Assembly: GCA_013375405.1 (NCBI GenBank)
Contig: JABXJU010000206.1
Span: 1-7,700, forward strand
Length of the DNA: 7,700 nucleotides
Direction of reading: 5' to 3'
Source: Candidatus Helarchaeota archaeon
GTDB lineage: Archaea > Asgardarchaeota > Lokiarchaeia > Helarchaeales > HEL-GB-A
Each line of letters starts with the position of its first letter. The first letter of the stretch is position 1. The notes beneath the pieces were generated by a model that was not told where the DNA came from, searched no databases, and saw only the letters and a list, made by a program, of their open reading frames with translations. A program made the translations under genes and the position numbers. This document shows positions 5,643 to 7,700 of this stretch, piece after piece.

Positions 5643-6125
5643 CTAATCTTTTATCGATATTACCCATTCACATGTGTCATGTCCATTAGGTATTGATTTA
5701 CTTAAATGAAACTCCAAATTGGGATTAAAAAATTTCGCCCATTCAGGAAAAATTAATTTATCCACAATATCACACCGGACTAAGTTTTCTCGGTTAGAAC
5801 GCTTCAGATTTTCCCACCAAGGACAGTATTGTATTCGGAGTATAACTTCTTCTGGAGATTTCTTTTTGATTTTAAATTGAGTACCATCAATAGCACACAT
5901 TATTTCTAGAATTTTTAGAAATGAATCTAAATTATTGTCAGATATTGAAAGATATTTCTTGATTCGTTTGATAATGATAGAACCATACCGTTTCCAGACT
6001 TTTAAATCCATATCAAAAGCCTTCTCGAAGCCGTATTTATTTTCAACTTCAAGAAACCAAAGTCCATCAATCGCTGTCAAGGCGGATCTAATCAACCGAA
6101 TAAATTCGTCGTCTAAATTAGGCAT
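5643..6125 (-). CDS. DUF6125-like protein (L-2-amino-thiazoline-4-carboxylate hydrolase-like family)
   Basis: This is a 160-residue soluble protein. The N-terminal helix and AIDGLWFLEVENKYGFEKAF (residues 18-37), followed by D-x-LKVWKRYG, resemble DUF6125 proteins of anaerobic bacteria and archaea. The second half carries the expected Cys-rich elements: C101-PWW, C118-D and H149-D-T-C152-EW, which could bind a metal or cofactor. The biochemical role of the family is not established; similarity to the thiazoline-carboxylate hydrolase group is distant and should not be read as an activity. ATG 6125 overlaps the stop of the preceding membrane-protein gene by 8 nt (ATGCCTAA), implying translational coupling. 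In-frame alternatives are ATG 6134 and TTG 6173, the latter adding a Lys-rich stretch that is less family-like. Confidence 0.66.
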   Translation of the reverse strand: MPNLDDEFIRLIRSALTAIDGLWFLEVENKYGFEKAFDMDLKVWKRYGSIIIKRIKKYLSISDNNLDSFLKILEIMCAIDGTQFKIKKKSPEEVILRIQYCPWWENLKRSNRENLVRCDIVDKLIFPEWAKFFNPNLEFHLSKSIPNGHDTCEWVISIKD

Positions 6126-6630
6126 TTTCTTCATCGGAATCTTTTTCCTCTTTTTCTTCAGGAGGTGGTTCAAATCCCTTTAAATAGATGCTAGCCCCTT
6201 GAATGACTATTTCAATAACTTCATTTCTAATAAACCTTCCAGCAATTTTAAGAAACTTCTCACAATTGCCTAAATTTGCTCCAAAAAAAGGTTGACCCTG
6301 ATTAATATAATCAGATAATTTGACAGTATCAACACCCTTCATTTCCTTCAAAATCTTAAGTAAATAATTTTCCCAATCAGGTCGATATCGCCAGTCCATT
6401 AAATAACCTGCCAATACAATTAAGCCTACAATTCCAATTAAAATATAAAACCAAAAATCATATACAAGTCCGCCTATCCAAAGATAGACAACTATAATGG
6501 TGAATATAATTAAGAAACTAATTAAAAGGAGAATTTCTTTTGTTTTTCTTATTGGAATACTTTTTACACATTCCTCTTTTAGCAACTTTGCATATTGAGA
6601 CGATTCAATGTTTTCTGTAATTGCAGTCAT
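6118..6630 (-). CDS. Two-helix membrane protein of unknown function
   Basis: I do not recognise this 170-residue protein. Residues 32-54 (about) and 57-78 are two hydrophobic helices separated by a short turn, giving a hairpin in the membrane. Basic residues before helix 1 (PIRKTK) and after helix 2 (RYR) suggest that both ends are cytoplasmic. Residues 85-152 form a soluble alpha/beta domain (ENYLLKILKEMKGV, then KFLKIAGRFI and EIVIQGASIYL), possibly winged-helix-like. The tail (154-170) is Pro/Glu/Asp-rich and acidic. ATG 6630 has no clear Shine-Dalgarno. Its stop overlaps the start of the DUF6125-like gene, so the two are probably expressed together. Confidence 0.72.
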   Translation of the reverse strand: MTAITENIESSQYAKLLKEECVKSIPIRKTKEILLLISFLIIFTIIVVYLWIGGLVYDFWFYILIGIVGLIVLAGYLMDWRYRPDWENYLLKILKEMKGVDTVKLSDYINQGQPFFGANLGNCEKFLKIAGRFIRNEVIEIVIQGASIYLKGFEPPPEEKEEKDSDEENA

Positions 6631-6644
6631 GTAATATTCATTTA

Positions 6645-6692
6645 GATTTTTAATTAAAAAGAGTTTTTGATCATAACAAATAATTTAAAAAA
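6645..6692 (-). promoter_or_regulatory. AT-rich promoter region for the four-gene cluster
   Basis: The 93-bp gap between the PAC2 stop and ATG 6630 is almost entirely A/T. On the minus strand, TTTTTTAAATTA (about 6681-6692) and TTTTTAATTAAAAA (about 6647-6660) are TATA-like. The first would give a leader near 30 nt, the second an almost leaderless start. Composition makes either assignment weak. Confidence 0.3.
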
Positions 6693-6714
6693 TAGAAGAT
6701 AAATTTAAAAAAAA
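6687..6714 (-). terminator. Oligo-T terminator after the PAC2 gene
   Basis: Ten nucleotides past the PAC2 stop codon (6724-6726), the minus strand has a run of eight T (6707-6714), followed by a run of six T (6687-6692). Paired T tracts without a hairpin are the usual archaeal intrinsic terminator form. Confidence 0.45.
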
Positions 6715-6723
6715 TTAGAGGAC

Positions 6724-7554
6724 TTAGCCAAAGTAATTCAAAGTTGCAACTTTTTCTTCTGTTAGACCTAATTCTTCTTTTATAGATTCTTTTTCTGCTT
6801 GTAATTTAGTTTCCATGCCTTGAATTTTATCTTCTGTGAATTGTGCCTCAAAAGGAAGATTAAATTGCTTATGCAGGATTTCTACTAATGCCATTGATGC
6901 TCTAAGATCATAGGCATCACAGTTTTGCATTGCTTCATAACCATTTGTTTGTGCCAGAAGAACAACTCCTTCAATGTCATATTTCATTTTTGCTAAAGTA
7001 GGAACGAGACCATTTGGACCAAGGACAACTCCCTTCGAAATTTTCTCAATATTAGGAAAATTAAGATAAGGATCGAGAACTTCTTTAGATGTCGCACTGA
7101 TAAAGACTTTCGTAGTTTTGTCAGGATGTTCAACAGGGAAACCTCCCAGCGACATAATGAGTTTTACTCCGAATTTAAACATTAGATTAGAAATATATTC
7201 TGAAATTCCATATATACCTCGTGGAGACATTGGTTGTGCATCTGCAGTAACGAAAAAAATGTCGTGGCGTCTCTCAGGATCTTTCCAAAGATAAATTTCA
7301 GCTTTTGGTGCGTAAAGGAGCGCATCATTTATGATAGCTCCTGCCGGATAATCGTCAAAACTAATTTCCATAACCTTTTCAATACTGTCTTTTAATACAG
7401 CTACTAATTGATCGATAGCAACCTTTCCAATATCTGCAGTCCCCGGCATCCCTTGAATGCAAATGGGATCATTCAAATCATTCAAATCAAAACTTTTCAA
7501 TATTTTGTCGATAATTAAAAACTCTCCAATTTTTGTTCTTTCTATATCCAACAT
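6724..7554 (-). CDS. PAC2-family proteasome assembly chaperone homologue
   Basis: This protein has 276 residues from ATG 7554. Residues 30-50 carry the PAC2 signature (PICIQGMPGTADIGKVAIDQL). Later come DDYPAGAIIN (67-76), the Gly-rich LIMSLGGFPVEHP (132-144), KGVVLGPNGLVPTL (174-187) and AQTNGY (201-206), all typical of the archaeal PAC2/PbaA-PbaB (COG2047/COG1938) group. The end (about 235-270) is a charged helix, probably coiled coil, and the chain finishes LNYFG. Eukaryotic PAC2/Pba proteins and archaeal PbaB bind the 20S alpha ring; other archaeal PAC2 proteins have unknown roles. ATG 7554 was chosen because GGTGA lies 7 nt upstream and it gives the usual short lead-in to the signature. 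An in-frame TTG at 7626 would add 24 residues. It has its own terminator, so it is a single-gene unit. Confidence 0.85.
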   Translation of the reverse strand: MLDIERTKIGEFLIIDKILKSFDLNDLNDPICIQGMPGTADIGKVAIDQLVAVLKDSIEKVMEISFDDYPAGAIINDALLYAPKAEIYLWKDPERRHDIFFVTADAQPMSPRGIYGISEYISNLMFKFGVKLIMSLGGFPVEHPDKTTKVFISATSKEVLDPYLNFPNIEKISKGVVLGPNGLVPTLAKMKYDIEGVVLLAQTNGYEAMQNCDAYDLRASMALVEILHKQFNLPFEAQFTEDKIQGMETKLQAEKESIKEELGLTEEKVATLNYFG

Positions 7555-7639
7555 AACCTTCTCACCCGATCGTTTCAATTGGAAGTCATTACAATCTATT
7601 TTAGTCAATTTTCTTTCCTCAAACAATTCTTTGATTAGT

Positions 7640-7671
7640 TATAGTATACTTCCAATGGAAGGTATTTAAAA
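7640..7671 (-). promoter_or_regulatory. Promoter candidates for the PAC2 gene
   Basis: On the minus strand, TTTTAAATA (about 7663-7671) is a good archaeal TATA-like match, and TATACTATAA (about 7640-7649) is a second, weaker one. They would place the start near 7642 or 7618, leaving a 5' leader of roughly 65-90 nt before ATG 7554. The region also overlaps the probable start of a divergent gene. Confidence 0.35.
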
Positions 7672-7677
7672 GGAGGT
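7671..7677 (+). promoter_or_regulatory. Strong Shine-Dalgarno of a probable plus-strand gene leaving the window
   Basis: AGGAGGT at 7671-7677 is the best ribosome-binding site in the window. An ATG at 7689 follows after 11 nt, a slightly long spacing, and opens a frame (M-L-T-S) that runs off the right edge. Only four codons are visible, so no product can be named. The gene would be divergent from PAC2. Confidence 0.35.
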
Positions 7678-7700
7678 AATATCTGGGGATGTTAACAAGT

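Noticed and set aside
7555..7626. Extended PAC2 N-terminus from TTG 7626
   Set aside because: ATG 7554 has a GGTGA site at good distance, and the added 24 residues do not resemble the family. It is not fully excluded, since GAGG lies before another in-frame TTG.
1..7700. tRNA, rRNA, CRISPR arrays, transposase genes or long inverted repeats
   Set aside because: None was seen on reading both strands; the noncoding gaps are short, AT-rich and explained by promoters and T-run terminators.

Overview
The window looks like part of an AT-rich archaeal chromosome. The clearest taxonomic signals are the start of an archaeal Nre DNA-repair gene, a DUF2240-type protein ending in a PCNA-binding box, a PAC2 proteasome-assembly chaperone homologue, TATA-box-like tracts in front of genes, and oligo-T stretches after them. 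A large protein joining a VWA domain to a PHD/RING-like zinc module and tandem zinc ribbons recalls the zinc-finger-rich proteomes of Asgard archaea. That narrower assignment is inference; 'archaeon' is much safer than 'Asgard'.

Layout, left to right. The 5' third of nre runs off the left edge (1-408, minus). A short divergent promoter region (409-503) separates it from a GNAT acetyltransferase (504-956, plus), the only complete plus-strand gene. GNAT meets the 675-residue VWA/zinc protein (947-2974, minus) tail to tail, with a 10-bp overlap. Next come two minus-strand pieces of one PflA-like (COG1313-type) radical SAM protein: the catalytic half (3059-3721) and the N-terminal Cys-rich half (3718-4179). 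They are joined by a TTGA overlap in which the TTG start of one overlaps the TGA stop of the other. After a promoter-sized gap (4180-4319) comes a minus-strand cluster read right to left: a two-helix membrane protein (6118-6630), a DUF6125-like protein (5643-6125), a HAD phosphatase (4913-5569) and the DUF2240/PIP-box protein (4320-4889). A PAC2 protein (6724-7554, minus) closes the window. A strong Shine-Dalgarno at 7671-7677 suggests that a divergent plus-strand gene begins just before the right edge.

How the genes may work together. Nre and DUF2240-PIP both point to the PCNA sliding clamp and genome maintenance. PAC2 points to 20S proteasome assembly, and the VWA/PHD-like protein could be a scaffold or a ubiquitin-type factor, though the sequence proves neither. 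The membrane protein and the DUF6125-like protein overlap and are probably co-translated; their role is unknown. The most interesting items are the VWA-PHD/RING-ribbon architecture and the break in the radical SAM gene. A 26-nt segment bounded by TCAG repeats accounts exactly for that frame change, although a one-base error would also do so.

No RNA genes, CRISPR arrays, insertion sequences or long repeats were seen. No stretch longer than about 150 bp lacks a gene.
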